DNA of 64,000 nucleotides. Source: Clostridia bacterium. Its GTDB lineage: Bacteria > Bacillota > DAOUPZ01. A program made the position numbers and the translations under genes. The notes under the pieces were generated by a model. It was not told where the DNA came from, did not search any database, and was given only the letters and a program-made list of their open reading frames with translations. This document shows, piece after piece, positions 18,513-27,394 of the stretch. How positions within the stretch are numbered: the first letter of the stretch is position 1; the number at the start of each line of letters is the position of its first letter. The stretch is taken from the NCBI GenBank assembly GCA_030625885.1, contig DAOUPZ010000013.1:1-64000 (forward strand), given 5' to 3'.

Positions 18513-19166
18513 ATGAGTCAAATGGAATTACTTCTCCGTATCTTGCTTGCCGGGATGTTGGGAGGATTGGTCGGTATTGAGCGGGAAAGTTTGAATCGGC
18601 CGGCAGGGTTTAGGACGCATATTTTGGTGTGTATGGGTTCGGCGCTGGTCATGGTGGTCTCTATTTATGCCTTTGTGGGTATGCAGGAAGCGGATCCGGG
18701 TCGGATCGCCGCACAGGTGGTCACCGGCATCGGTTTTTTAGGGGCTGGAACGATTATGCGTGAAGGGGCAACGATTCGGGGGTTGACCACGGCAGCCAGC
18801 ATCTGGGTGATGGGGGCAATTGGATTGGCAATTGGAAGCGGCATGTATTGGGAAGGTGTGTTTACGGCCGCGATTACCTTTGTGGTGCTGCGTTATTCTC
18901 GGTATTTGGAGCGCGTTCTCATTCGCAAACATCAATATCAAATTATATCTTTAACGCTTGCCGATCGCCCGGGACGGTTGGGGCAGATTACCACAGCGAT
19001 TGGTAATTTGGGGATTGATATTCAAAATATAGAACTCTGTCCTACCGAAGAAGAAGGTATTATTCTGATTGAACTGTATATTCAGCTTCCATTTAATAAA
19101 TCTCTTAAAGATATTGATCAAGCATTGTATGAAATCGATGGGGTGCATCGGGTGGAACACAGTTAA
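18513..19166 (+). CDS. MgtC/SapB family membrane protein with C-terminal ACT-like domain
   Basis: 217 residues, AAGGGTGTGATAATCA before the ATG. Residues ~1-140 hold four or five membrane segments with the MgtC signature (LAGMLGGLVGIERESLNRP; HILVCMGSALVMVVSIYAF; GIGFLGAGTIMREGATIRG; LTTAASIWVMGAIGLAIGSG). The C-terminal ~75 residues (ISLTLADRPGRLGQITTAI, GNLGIDIQNIEL) are ACT-like, as in many MgtC/SapB proteins. MgtC proteins are linked to magnesium homeostasis and F-ATPase inhibition in pathogens; the role of this general family branch is unclear. Monocistronic between two MITE-like elements. Confidence 0.9.
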   Translation: MSQMELLLRILLAGMLGGLVGIERESLNRPAGFRTHILVCMGSALVMVVSIYAFVGMQEADPGRIAAQVVTGIGFLGAGTIMREGATIRGLTTAASIWVMGAIGLAIGSGMYWEGVFTAAITFVVLRYSRYLERVLIRKHQYQIISLTLADRPGRLGQITTAIGNLGIDIQNIELCPTEEEGIILIELYIQLPFNKSLKDIDQALYEIDGVHRVEHS

Positions 19167-19251
19167 TGATAATTCACAATTCACAATTAAAGGACAATTG
19201 ATTAGTTGGCAGTTGAGAGTGGACAGTTAAGGGATTAAAAGATAGGAGTTA

Positions 19252-19470
19252 GCAGGTAGCAGGTAGGAGGTAGGGTATTACGTGATAATTTGAGGATTTT
19301 CAATAAAGGTTGGCTGAAATTTGAGGGTTTGTGAATACTTGCTTTTAAATATAAGTTACAGATTATGGGAATTATTTTCGCATCTCATTAAGGGTATATA
19401 AAAGATTTTTAAAAAAAATAAAGAAATATCAAATTAGATCCTACCTGCTACCTGCTGGTTGCTACCTGCT
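19252..19470. mobile_element. MITE-like element, copy B, within the 380-base gap before polC
   Basis: Left end GCAGGTAGCAGGTAGGAGG, right end CCTACCTGCTACCTGCTGG then GCTACCTGCT. Interior CATCTCATTAAGGGTATATAAAAGATTTTTAAAAAAA, then AAATATCAAATTAGATCCTACC, aligns with copy A over about 65 bases next to the right terminus. The rest of the gap (19167-19251) is AATTCACAATTCACAATT words. 19471-19546 contains a GCGAGC-type tail and the polC ribosome-binding site. Confidence 0.6.
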
Positions 19471-19546
19471 CGAAGTGACTTATTGTCTGTTACCAGTGAG
19501 CAACGCGAGCGGGCTATTTAAGGAAAAATGGAGGTAAAGCGAGAAA

Positions 19547-22500
19547 TTGGATAACGATGTCGTTATTATCAAACCAGATTTAGCGAAGCAAGATGTGGCG
19601 CTTCCTGCGGGATGCCAGGTGCAGTGGGTGGAAGTGTGTATGGCTAAACGGACATGGAAGGTCACTTTGACGGTGAAAAAAGATATGCCTCATGATATAG
19701 AGGCGATAAGGCAGCAGCTTTTAGAGCGGGTTTCAGGGCTGACGGCTGTCGATTTTGTGTTGCAGGAAACACGAAGCTATGATGATGTGGCAGCTTATTT
19801 AAAGGCGCATTGGGATGAGGTAAAGGCGAAGCTGTTTTTAAACAAGCCCGGCCTTAAGAGCTGGTGTTCTATGGTGTCTTATGAAGTTAAAGATCCCGGT
19901 AAAGTGCTGCTGATGCTACCCAGTCAGGTGGGTCTGGATCTCTGCCGGCGGGAACGGGTTGTGGAATCTTGTAAGGAAATTTTTAAGGCCGTTGTGAATC
20001 ATCCCGTAGATGTCATGTTGGCTTTAGGGGATATTCAGAAGGAACAGGAAGATTTTGTGAAACGGCAGCAGAAGCAGATGGCATCTTTGGCGGATGAAGT
20101 ACCCCGGACAGTATCTCGTAAAAAGCAGGCAGGGGGTAAACAAGGTCCCGTTATTATGGGAAAAAGTATTGCCGGTTCACCCATTTCGCTTCAGCAAATC
20201 ACGGAAGAAGAACGGAAAGTCGTTGTTGAGGGCGAAGTGATTTCCCTGGAGACACGGGAACTAAGAAGCGGGAGAACCTTAGTGACATTTGATATGACAG
20301 ACTATGCCGATTCGATTAGCGTTAAGTTTTTCCTAGATGAAAAGAAAGTGCTCAAAGATCCGGACAAGCTGGTCAAGGGGGCCTGGGTGATAGTACGGGG
20401 ACCTGTACAGCAAGATCGCTTTAGTCAGGAATTGACGTTGATGGCAGATGATATTATTGCAGGTCAGAAGAGTGTACGGGAGGATCAGGCGGAAAAGAAA
20501 CGGGTTGAATTACATTTACATACCAAGATGAGCGCCATGGATAGTGTTGTGGATGTCAAGGAGGCTGTTGCCTGTGCGGCTCGCTGGGGTCATGAAGCGA
20601 TTGCTATTACCGATCATGGGGTGCTTCAGTCTTTCCCTGATGCCTTTGCGACCGGGCAAAAGCACGGGATAAAAATCTTATACGGGGTCGAAGCCTATAT
20701 GGTCAACGACCATGTTCCGATTGTCAAAAACCCCATTTCACAAACGCTGGCGGATGCGTCTTTTGTTGTATTTGATCTAGAAACCACAGGCCTTTCACCT
20801 TTGCAAGAGACCATTACCGAAATTGGAGCGGTCAAGATGGTCGGCGGAAAGATTGTAGACCGATTTGGAATGCTGGTTAATCCGCGAAAGTCCATCCCGC
20901 CTAAAATTGTGGAACTGACGGGTATCACCGATAAGATGGTTGCAGAGGCACCCGGCTTAGAAAAAGTACTGCCGGCGTTTTGGGAATTTTGCGGGGATAG
21001 TATTTTGGTGGCGCATAATGCTTCTTTTGATATCTCTTTTATTCAGGCCAATTTGTCCTTGGTGGGAGAGGATGAGATTTTACAACCGATTTTAGATACG
21101 TTGGAATTATCGCGGGCGATGCTGCCGAATTTGAAAAAGCATCGGCTGAATGTTGTGGCCAAAGAGCTGGGTGTTTCTCTTGAAAATCATCATCGGGCAG
21201 TGGATGATGCTCAGGCAGCAGGCGGTATTTTGCTGGCTTTGATCGAAAGGATGAAGCAGCAAGCCGTTACGGATCTTCAGGATGTCAATAATTTGGTTAA
21301 TGGGGTGCGGCCGGAGAAACTACCTTCTTTTCATACGGTTATTTTAGCGGAAAATGAAGTGGGACTAAAAAATTTATACCGATTAACGACCAAAGCCCAT
21401 TTGGAATATTTTTATAAGCGGCCTAAAATACCGCGCAGTGTTTTAAACCAACACCGTGAGGGACTGATCATCGGTTCCGCCTGTGAAGCGGGTGAGTTGT
21501 ATCGTGCTTTTTTGAATGGGGAACCTAAATCAAAAATTGAAAAAATTGCACGTTATTATGATTATCTAGAAATACAACCGCGTGGTAATAATGCTTTTTT
21601 GGTGCGTGCGGGGAAAATCACCATGGAACGGATAGAGGCAATCAATCGGGAAATCGTGGCCTTGGGAAAAAAATTGGGTAAGCCGGTGGTGGCTACCGGG
21701 GATGTCCATTTTTTGGAGCCGCGGGATTCTATTTACCGGGAGATTTTAATGGCCGGGCAGGGATTTGAGGATGCCAGTGATCAGGCGCCGTTGTATTTGC
21801 GTACGACGGAAGAAATGCTGCAGGAGTTTGCGTATTTGGGACCCGAGATTGCGCAGCAAGTGGTCATTGATGACCCGGGGCGTATTGCGGCGCGAATTAA
21901 AGAGATCCGCCCGATTCCCAATCAACTCTTTACCCCGAAAATAGAAGGGGCAAAAGAGCTTATCGAACAACTAAGTTATCAAACGGCTAAAGAAATATAC
22001 GGTGATCCGCTGCCGGATTTGGTTGATGCCCGGCTGGATAAGGAGCTTAAATCTATTATTGGTAATGGCTTTGCGGTGATCTATTATATTGCCCATAAGC
22101 TGGTTAAAAAGTCGCTGGATGACGGGTATCTGGTGGGTTCGCGAGGGTCGGTCGGCTCTTCTTTTGTGGCAACGATGACCGAGATCACGGAAGTCAATCC
22201 ATTACCCCCGCATTACATTTGCTCCAAGTGCCAGTATAGTGAATTTATCGAAGATGGGTCCTATGCTTCCGGGTTTGACTTGCCGGATAAAAACTGCCCG
22301 CATTGCGGGGGGGTTATGACAAAAAACGGGCAGGACATTCCATTTGAGACCTTCTTGGGTTTTGAGGGGGACAAGGTACCTGATATTGATTTGAACTTTT
22401 CGGGTGTGTACCAGTCTGTGGTTCAGAAATATACGGAAGAGTTGTTTGGCAAAGGCTATGCGTTTAAGGCCGGAACTATTGGTGGGCTGGCGGATAAGAC

Positions 22501-23806
22501 AGCCTATGGTTTTGTGAAAGGGTATACCAGTGATAAACAGATGATACGGCGCAGCGCGGAGATCAACCGGCTGGTGCAAGGATGTACGGGCGTCAAGCGG
22601 ACGACCGGGCAGCATCCGGGCGGGGTTATGGTTGTGCCTAAGGATCAGGATATTCATAATTTTACGCCGATTCAGCATCCGGCTAATGATAAGAAATCAG
22701 GGGTGGTTACCACCCATTTTGATTACCATTCCATTCATGACTGTTTGTTGAAGCTGGATATTTTAGGACATGATGATCCCACAGCCATTAAGATGCTGAC
22801 GGATTTGACAGGGATTGATGCCCGCGAGGTGCCTACAGATGATCAGGAGACCATTTCTCTTTTTTCGAGCTTGGATAGGTTAGGGATTAAGCCGGAGCAA
22901 ATTGGCGGCACAACGGTCGGCAGTTTGGCCATTCCTGAATTCGGTACCCGGTTTGTAAGGCAGATGCTGGAACAGACGCGGCCGAAAACCTTTGCGGAAC
23001 TGGTGCGTATCAGTGGTTTGTCCCACGGGACGGATGTATGGATTAATAATGCTCAGGAACTGGTGGAGCAAGGGGTTATCGGATTACCGGAGGTAATTGC
23101 CTGTCGGGACGATATCATGGTTTACTTGCTGCATAAGGGATTGCCGCCCAAATCAGCGTTTACGATTATGGAAAAGGTGCGGAAGGGGAAAGGACTCAAG
23201 GATGAAGATATCGCTTTGATGAAAGAACACCAGGTACCGGATTGGTATATTGGCTCGTGTCAGAAGATTAAGTACATGTTCCCGAAAGCCCATGCGGCGG
23301 CGTATGTCTTAATGGCGTTTCGGATTGCTTATTTTAAAGTACACCATCCAGCTGCCTTTTATGCGACTTATTTCACGGTGCGTGCGGATGAATTTGATGG
23401 GCAGCTGATTTGCAGCGGCCTGGATGCCATGAACCGGCGGATGGGTGAGATTGAGTTGCTGGGTAATAATGTGACGGCTAAGGAAAAGAATGTTTTTACC
23501 ATCTTAGAAGTGGCTCGGGAAGCCATCGTCCGAGATATTGGATTTTTGCCTGTGGATCTCTATCAATCGGGGGCGCAGGATTTTAGCATCGTAGATGACA
23601 ATAAGCTGCTTTGCCCGCTCGGAGCCCTTCAGGGTGTGGGGGTGTCAGCAGCGGAAAATATTGTTGCGGCCAGGCAGGATGGGCCATTTTCTTCCATTAA
23701 AGATTTACAAACTCGGGCGCGGGTGAGTAAAACGGTGGTAGAAGCCCTATCCGCCCATGGATCGCTGCAAGGGATGCCGGCGACGGATCAGTTGAGTTTG
23801 TTTTAG
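19547..23806 (+). CDS. polC: DNA polymerase III, PolC-type, alpha subunit with 3'-5' exonuclease
   Basis: 1419 residues, TTG start 12 bases after GGAGG (spacing slightly long). Domains in order: N-terminal region, OB-fold (~225-320, VVVEGEVISLETRELRSGRT), PHP domain (VELHLHTKMSAMDSVVDV at ~330) interrupted by a DEDDh proofreading exonuclease (VVFDLETTGLSPLQETITEI ... HNASFDISFI ... HHRAVDDAQAAG), then the polymerase core with DGYLVGSRGSVGSSFVA, a Cys4 zinc site (CSKCQ ... CPHCGG), PDIDLNFSG with catalytic aspartates, and the helix-hairpin-helix tail. Length is typical of Gram-positive PolC, the main replicative polymerase of Bacillota. Ends TDQLSLF, compatible with a beta-clamp-binding tail (QLSLF). 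Confidence 0.96.
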   Translation: MDNDVVIIKPDLAKQDVALPAGCQVQWVEVCMAKRTWKVTLTVKKDMPHDIEAIRQQLLERVSGLTAVDFVLQETRSYDDVAAYLKAHWDEVKAKLFLNKPGLKSWCSMVSYEVKDPGKVLLMLPSQVGLDLCRRERVVESCKEIFKAVVNHPVDVMLALGDIQKEQEDFVKRQQKQMASLADEVPRTVSRKKQAGGKQGPVIMGKSIAGSPISLQQITEEERKVVVEGEVISLETRELRSGRTLVTFDMTDYADSISVKFFLDEKKVLKDPDKLVKGAWVIVRGPVQQDRFSQELTLMADDIIAGQKSVREDQAEKKRVELHLHTKMSAMDSVVDVKEAVACAARWGHEAIAITDHGVLQSFPDAFATGQKHGIKILYGVEAYMVNDHVPIVKNPISQTLADASFVVFDLETTGLSPLQETITEIGAVKMVGGKIVDRFGMLVNPRKSIPPKIVELTGITDKMVAEAPGLEKVLPAFWEFCGDSILVAHNASFDISFIQANLSLVGEDEILQPILDTLELSRAMLPNLKKHRLNVVAKELGVSLENHHRAVDDAQAAGGILLALIERMKQQAVTDLQDVNNLVNGVRPEKLPSFHTVILAENEVGLKNLYRLTTKAHLEYFYKRPKIPRSVLNQHREGLIIGSACEAGELYRAFLNGEPKSKIEKIARYYDYLEIQPRGNNAFLVRAGKITMERIEAINREIVALGKKLGKPVVATGDVHFLEPRDSIYREILMAGQGFEDASDQAPLYLRTTEEMLQEFAYLGPEIAQQVVIDDPGRIAARIKEIRPIPNQLFTPKIEGAKELIEQLSYQTAKEIYGDPLPDLVDARLDKELKSIIGNGFAVIYYIAHKLVKKSLDDGYLVGSRGSVGSSFVATMTEITEVNPLPPHYICSKCQYSEFIEDGSYASGFDLPDKNCPHCGGVMTKNGQDIPFETFLGFEGDKVPDIDLNFSGVYQSVVQKYTEELFGKGYAFKAGTIGGLADKTAYGFVKGYTSDKQMIRRSAEINRLVQGCTGVKRTTGQHPGGVMVVPKDQDIHNFTPIQHPANDKKSGVVTTHFDYHSIHDCLLKLDILGHDDPTAIKMLTDLTGIDAREVPTDDQETISLFSSLDRLGIKPEQIGGTTVGSLAIPEFGTRFVRQMLEQTRPKTFAELVRISGLSHGTDVWINNAQELVEQGVIGLPEVIACRDDIMVYLLHKGLPPKSAFTIMEKVRKGKGLKDEDIALMKEHQVPDWYIGSCQKIKYMFPKAHAAAYVLMAFRIAYFKVHHPAAFYATYFTVRADEFDGQLICSGLDAMNRRMGEIELLGNNVTAKEKNVFTILEVAREAIVRDIGFLPVDLYQSGAQDFSIVDDNKLLCPLGALQGVGVSAAENIVAARQDGPFSSIKDLQTRARVSKTVVEALSAHGSLQGMPATDQLSLF

Positions 23807-24223
23807 CAGGTTAGGGGAAAGGAAAAGAAGCAGGTAGGGAAAGATGAAAGATTAATTGACAATGGACAATTGAGAATTGACAATTAAGGAAGTTTTGCAT
23901 GCACAAAACTGAATGAGTAAAGAAACTATATGTAATGCAAAGAAGAAATTACATTGCAAGTTTGCAGGAAAAGCGAAGGAAGGATGGGGACATTCCGTGA
24001 GGTACGAGCGGTGTGTCCCCATCTTTCCGTAGCAATTCTAAATGTAAAAACTTTTATGTAATTTATATAGATATAGATTTTTATACAGCGCATAAAAATC
24101 AACCTTAATTGTGAATTATGAATTGTGAATTATGAATTAGTAATTAGTAACGTTGTGTCCCCACTTTTGCGCAGTCTTTAGCTTTCAGCCTTCAGCTTTT
24201 AGCCTTAAGCCTATTCAAAGGTA

Positions 24224-24252
24224 TTGTCACAAAGAATTTGTTATGTTATACT
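24224..24252 (+). promoter_or_regulatory. Sigma-A type promoter upstream of the rimP-nusA-infB operon
   Basis: TTGTCA (24224-24229), 17-base spacer, TATACT (24247-24252). The nearest downstream genes are the rimP operon. Transcription would begin near 24259 and meet a strong intrinsic terminator ending at 24330, ~215 bases before rimP, so this promoter either drives the operon through attenuation or makes a short RNA. Confidence 0.6.
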
Positions 24253-24299
24253 AGATTTGATCAATGTGTTATGACTATATGCGATATGCGAAAGATAAG

Positions 24300-24330
24300 G
24301 AGTGGGTACTTAGCCCACTCTGTTTTTTTG
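24300..24330 (+). terminator. Intrinsic terminator between promoter and rimP (attenuator or sRNA end)
   Basis: Stem GAGTGGG / CCCACTC, 7-base loop TACTTAG, followed by TGT7. It lies ~50 bases after the predicted transcription start. No competing antiterminator stem was obvious to me by eye. Confidence 0.75.
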
Positions 24331-24545
24331 AACTATTAGGAATCGAATAACGAGGAACGAACGCAGCCTACGGCTGTTGAACGAATAACGAATAAAGATT
24401 AATGATAGTTTTTTGATTGTGGTTTGCTTTTTATCTTTTATCGTTCCTCGATATACGTTGTATAACCCTACAAACAATGGGTAAAACTAACATGAATATA
24501 GCAATTTTTCATATATAGATAAAATATACAAAGGAGGCTGTCACT

Positions 24546-25007
24546 TTGGCGCAGAGCAAAGTTGAAGAAATTGTGACGGAATTAGCACAGCCATTGGTAG
24601 CAGAGGCGAATTTGGAATTAGTGGATGTGGAATTTGTTAAAGAAGGCCGGGATTGGTATCTGCGGGTGTTTATTGATAAGCCGGAAGGTATCGATCTAGA
24701 AGATTGTAGTTTAATTAGTCAGAATTTAGGTGCGATTTTGGATGAAAAAGATCCGATTCCGCAAAGCTATTATCTGGAAGTATCTTCGCCGGGTATTGAA
24801 CGTCCTTTAAAGAAGCCGGCGGATTTTACCCGCTTTGCGGGTGAAGATGTATCGCTTCATTTATATGGACCTTATGAAGGGAAAAAAGATTGGATTGGAA
24901 CGTTGAAAGGCTTAGAGGACAATCAGGTTGTTTTGGCAATTGAAGATGAGGAACATGCGATTCCTTATGACAGCATTGCATCGGCAAAATTGTATGTGGC
25001 GTTTTAG
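24546..25007 (+). CDS. rimP: Ribosome maturation factor RimP
   Basis: 153 residues from a TTG start, 9-10 bases after AAAGGAGG. RimP is needed for maturation of the 30S subunit. Family signatures are present: VEEIVTELAQPLVAEANLELVDVEFVKEG in the N-terminal alpha/beta domain, GIDLEDCSLISQNLGAILD, then YYLEVSSPGIERPLKKPADF, and a C-terminal SH3-like barrel (GTLKGLEDNQVVL). First gene of the rimP-nusA-rnpM-ylxQ-infB order conserved in Bacillota; here it is separated from nusA by an inserted MITE-like element. Confidence 0.95.
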   Translation: MAQSKVEEIVTELAQPLVAEANLELVDVEFVKEGRDWYLRVFIDKPEGIDLEDCSLISQNLGAILDEKDPIPQSYYLEVSSPGIERPLKKPADFTRFAGEDVSLHLYGPYEGKKDWIGTLKGLEDNQVVLAIEDEEHAIPYDSIASAKLYVAF

Positions 25008-25028
25008 CAGCCGGAGGCTGGTAAAACA

Positions 25029-25252
25029 GCAGGTAGGAGTTAGCAGGTAGCAGGTAGGAAAAGATAAAAGATTAAAGAATCAGGTAGGACATTGTTTGAT
25101 AGTTTGAGAATTTTCTAGATAGTATATTATGAGAACGTTTTTAAAACTGATTAATGATTTAATAAAATATTTACTGAAAAAAAGCAGACAATGTCAAAAT
25201 AAGACCTACCTGCTACCTTCTACAAGCGAGCATAGCGAGCGAACTACCTGCT
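25029..25252. mobile_element. MITE-like element, copy C, inside the nusA operon
   Basis: Left end GCAGGTAGGAGTTAGCAGGTAG, right end CCTACCTGCTACCTTCTACAAGCGAG ... CTACCTGCT. Sub-terminal inverted segment ACATTGTTTGATAGT versus GACAATGTCAAA. It lies between rimP and nusA, which are normally close together, and fills most of the 341-base gap. The remaining bases 25253-25348 are AT-rich with the nusA ribosome-binding site. Confidence 0.6.
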
Positions 25253-25348
25253 CCAATCCATACATATTTTAATCACTGCTATCATATCAATATTAAGATA
25301 ACCTTAAATAAGTAAACCAAACATATTGCAAACAAGAGGTGAATTGTG

Positions 25349-26533
25349 ATGAATTTAGAGCTATTGGAAGCTCTTGAATCGATTGAAAAGGAGAAAGGTG
25401 TTTCCCGGGAGGTTTTGCTGCAGGCGATTGAAGCAGCGTTGGTTTCCGCATATAAGCGTCATTTTACCACGGCGCTGGGGGGCGTGCAGAATGTATCCGT
25501 GGAAATTGATCGTGAGACCGGCCAGATTGATGTTTTTGCCCATAAAACCGTTGTGGAACAGTTAGAAGATGAAAGAACAGAAATTTCTTTGGTGGAAGCT
25601 AAAGCAATGGATCCCCGGTATCAGCTGGAAGATGAGGTCTTTGAACGCGTGACACCCAAGAATTTTGGCCGTATTGCGGCGCAAACAGCCAAGCAGGTTG
25701 TTGTGCAGCGTATTCGGGAAGCGGAACGCGGTATTATTTACGAAAGCTTTTTAGACAAAGAGGATGACATTATTACGGGATTGGTGCAGCGCTGGGAACA
25801 GAAAAATCTGTTGATTGATTTGGGGAAAACAGAAGCCATTTTACCACCCGCTGAGCAAATGCCTAATGAAATCTATAAACAAGGGGAACGCATTAAAGTT
25901 TACGTTATGGAAGTAAAACGAACAACCAAAGGTCCTCAGATATTTGTTTCCCGTAATCATTCCGGGTTGCTTAAACGGTTATTTGAATTGGAAGTACCGG
26001 AAATTTATGATGGGACAGTAGAGATTAAATCCGTTTCTCGGGAAGCTGGACAGCGATCCAAAATTGCGGTTTCCTCTCGCGATTCCAACGTGGATCCGGT
26101 GGGCGCCTGTGTAGGGCCTAAGGGTGTACGGGTACAAAATGTTGTTAATGAATTAAAGGGAGAAAAAATAGATATTGTCAAATGGGATGAGGATCCAGAA
26201 AAGTATGTAGCCAATGCGCTGAGTCCATCGAAGGTCACTTCCGTTTTGATTAGAGAAGCGAATAAAGTGGCCAGTGTTGTGGTGCCAGACTATCAACTTT
26301 CTTTAGCAATTGGTAAGGAAGGACAAAATGCCCGTCTGGCTGCTAAGCTAACCAACTGGAAGATTGATATCAAAAGTGAATCTCAAGCAGCAGAAGCTGT
26401 TAAAGAATCACAACCCGTTGTTGAAGAGGAAGAAGTGATTGTAGAAGATTTGGTGGAAGAAGTGGATGATGTTTTAATAGATGAAGAGGTAGAAGCAGTA
26501 GATGATGGGGTTGAAGAAGAAAGATCGGAGTAA
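25349..26533 (+). CDS. nusA: Transcription termination/antitermination factor NusA
   Basis: 394 residues; ATG 25349 preferred over the GTG three bases before (AGAGGTG upstream). Binds RNA polymerase and nascent RNA. N-terminal domain (LEALESIEKEKGVSREVLLQAIEAAL), S1 domain (~130-200, DDIITGLVQRWEQKNLLIDLG), then two KH domains (VGACVGPKGVRVQNVVNEL with the GxxG loop; SLAIGKEGQNARLAAKLTNW). The last ~45 residues are a very acidic tail (repeated E/D/V) replacing the AR repeats of E. coli NusA, as in other Bacillota. Confidence 0.96.
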   Translation: MNLELLEALESIEKEKGVSREVLLQAIEAALVSAYKRHFTTALGGVQNVSVEIDRETGQIDVFAHKTVVEQLEDERTEISLVEAKAMDPRYQLEDEVFERVTPKNFGRIAAQTAKQVVVQRIREAERGIIYESFLDKEDDIITGLVQRWEQKNLLIDLGKTEAILPPAEQMPNEIYKQGERIKVYVMEVKRTTKGPQIFVSRNHSGLLKRLFELEVPEIYDGTVEIKSVSREAGQRSKIAVSSRDSNVDPVGACVGPKGVRVQNVVNELKGEKIDIVKWDEDPEKYVANALSPSKVTSVLIREANKVASVVVPDYQLSLAIGKEGQNARLAAKLTNWKIDIKSESQAAEAVKESQPVVEEEEVIVEDLVEEVDDVLIDEEVEAVDDGVEEERSE

Positions 26534-26769
26534 CGAGTAACGACCGCAGCCTTCGATTGCTGAACGAAGAACGAACACAGCCTTTGGCTGTTGAATGAGT
26601 AGCGAATAAAGATGGTTTTTTTGATTGTGGTTTGCTTTTTTATCTTTTATCGTTCCTCGTTAAACGTTCTTCGTTCCTCGAATATCGTTTCTCATTCAGT
26701 AGTTGGAGGCTATGATCGTTCCCCGTTCCTCGAATAAAATCGACTACAAATGTAGAAGGTGATGTGTAT
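26534..26769. repeat. Intergenic GAACGA/CGTTC word patch inside the nusA operon
   Basis: Reiterated words on both strands: GAACGAAGAACGAACACAGCC, then the complementary TCGTTCCTCGTTAAACGTTC. They give a loose inverted repeat. No gene; the last 20 bases contain the GAAGGTG ribosome-binding site of rnpM. Its position inside a normally compact operon suggests an inserted element. Confidence 0.5.
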
Positions 26770-27057
26770 ATGGCAAATAATAAACCACAAAAGCAGCGCA
26801 AGATTCCGCTGCGGAAATGTATTGGATGTCAGGAAATGAAGCCTAAGCGAGAAATGATTCGGATTGTACGTACCCTAGAAGGTGAAGTGACGATTGATTT
26901 TACGGGTAAGAAATCCGGGCGTGGGACGTATCTTTGCCCTAATGAGCAATGCTTGGAAAATGGTTTGAAGGAGAAGCGTTTAAGCAAGGCTTTAGGTGTA
27001 GATATTTCCCCTGAAATGATAGAAAATTTGAAACGAGAGTTGAAGGGAAATGAATGA
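26770..27057 (+). CDS. rnpM: RNase P modulator RnpM (YlxR)
   Basis: 95 residues; ATG 26770 chosen because GAAGGTG lies 8 bases upstream (a GTG six bases earlier is too close to it). YlxR-family signature: KIPLRKCIGCQEMKPKREMIRIVRT, then GRGTYLCPNEQCLENGL, KRLSKALG. YlxR/RnpM was shown to bind RNase P RNA in B. subtilis; that is family knowledge. Overlaps the next gene by 8 bases, as usual in the nusA-infB operon. Confidence 0.93.
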   Translation: MANNKPQKQRKIPLRKCIGCQEMKPKREMIRIVRTLEGEVTIDFTGKKSGRGTYLCPNEQCLENGLKEKRLSKALGVDISPEMIENLKRELKGNE

Positions 27058-27361
27058 TCCGGTTTTTGCATTAATGGGGATTGCTATTCGTGCCGGAAAA
27101 GTAGAGTCAGGAGAGGCAGCGGTACGAAAGGCTATTATGAGAGGGAAGGTTTCGCTTTTATTGATTGCAACTGATGTTTCAACACGTACGCTACAACATT
27201 TTCAAGAGATGGCCCAGGAAAATAACCTTCCCGTAAGACGCTATGGAACAAAACTACAATGGGGAATGGTTTTGGGTAAAAGACCACGGGGATTGGTTGG
27301 TATAATAGATCGGGGTTTTGCTCAGAATTTTTTAAATAAATTGGAGGAGATGAACATGTAA
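27050..27361 (+). CDS. ylxQ: YlxQ, L7Ae/L30e-family RNA-binding protein
   Basis: 103 residues, ATG at 27050 overlapping rnpM. L7Ae-like fold: AGKVESGEAAVRKAIMRGKVSLLLIATDVSTRT, then VRRYGTKLQWGMVLGKRP. Family members bind kink-turn RNA and associate with ribosomes or RNase P; the precise role in bacteria is not settled. Constant neighbour of rnpM and infB. The start overlap suggests translational coupling. Confidence 0.9.
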   Translation: MNDPVFALMGIAIRAGKVESGEAAVRKAIMRGKVSLLLIATDVSTRTLQHFQEMAQENNLPVRRYGTKLQWGMVLGKRPRGLVGIIDRGFAQNFLNKLEEMNM

Positions 27362-27394
27362 CGGTTTTTCGTAAAAATTCAGGAGGTGATTTTG

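Larger units (their letters stand above)
23807..24545. repeat. 739-base gap: REP-A copy (23981-24027), half REP-B (24155-24176), promoter and short terminated transcript (24224-24330)
   Basis: No protein gene seen. It begins with repeat words (GCAGGTAGG, AATTGACAATT). 23981-24027 is a REP-A palindrome (GGATGGGGACATTCCGTGA ... GTGTCCCCATC). AATTGTGAATTATGAATT words follow, then a half REP-B. The promoter/terminator pair is described separately. 24340-24480 holds GAACGA words. The final 60 bases are AT-rich and carry the AAAGGAGG of rimP. Confidence 0.65.
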
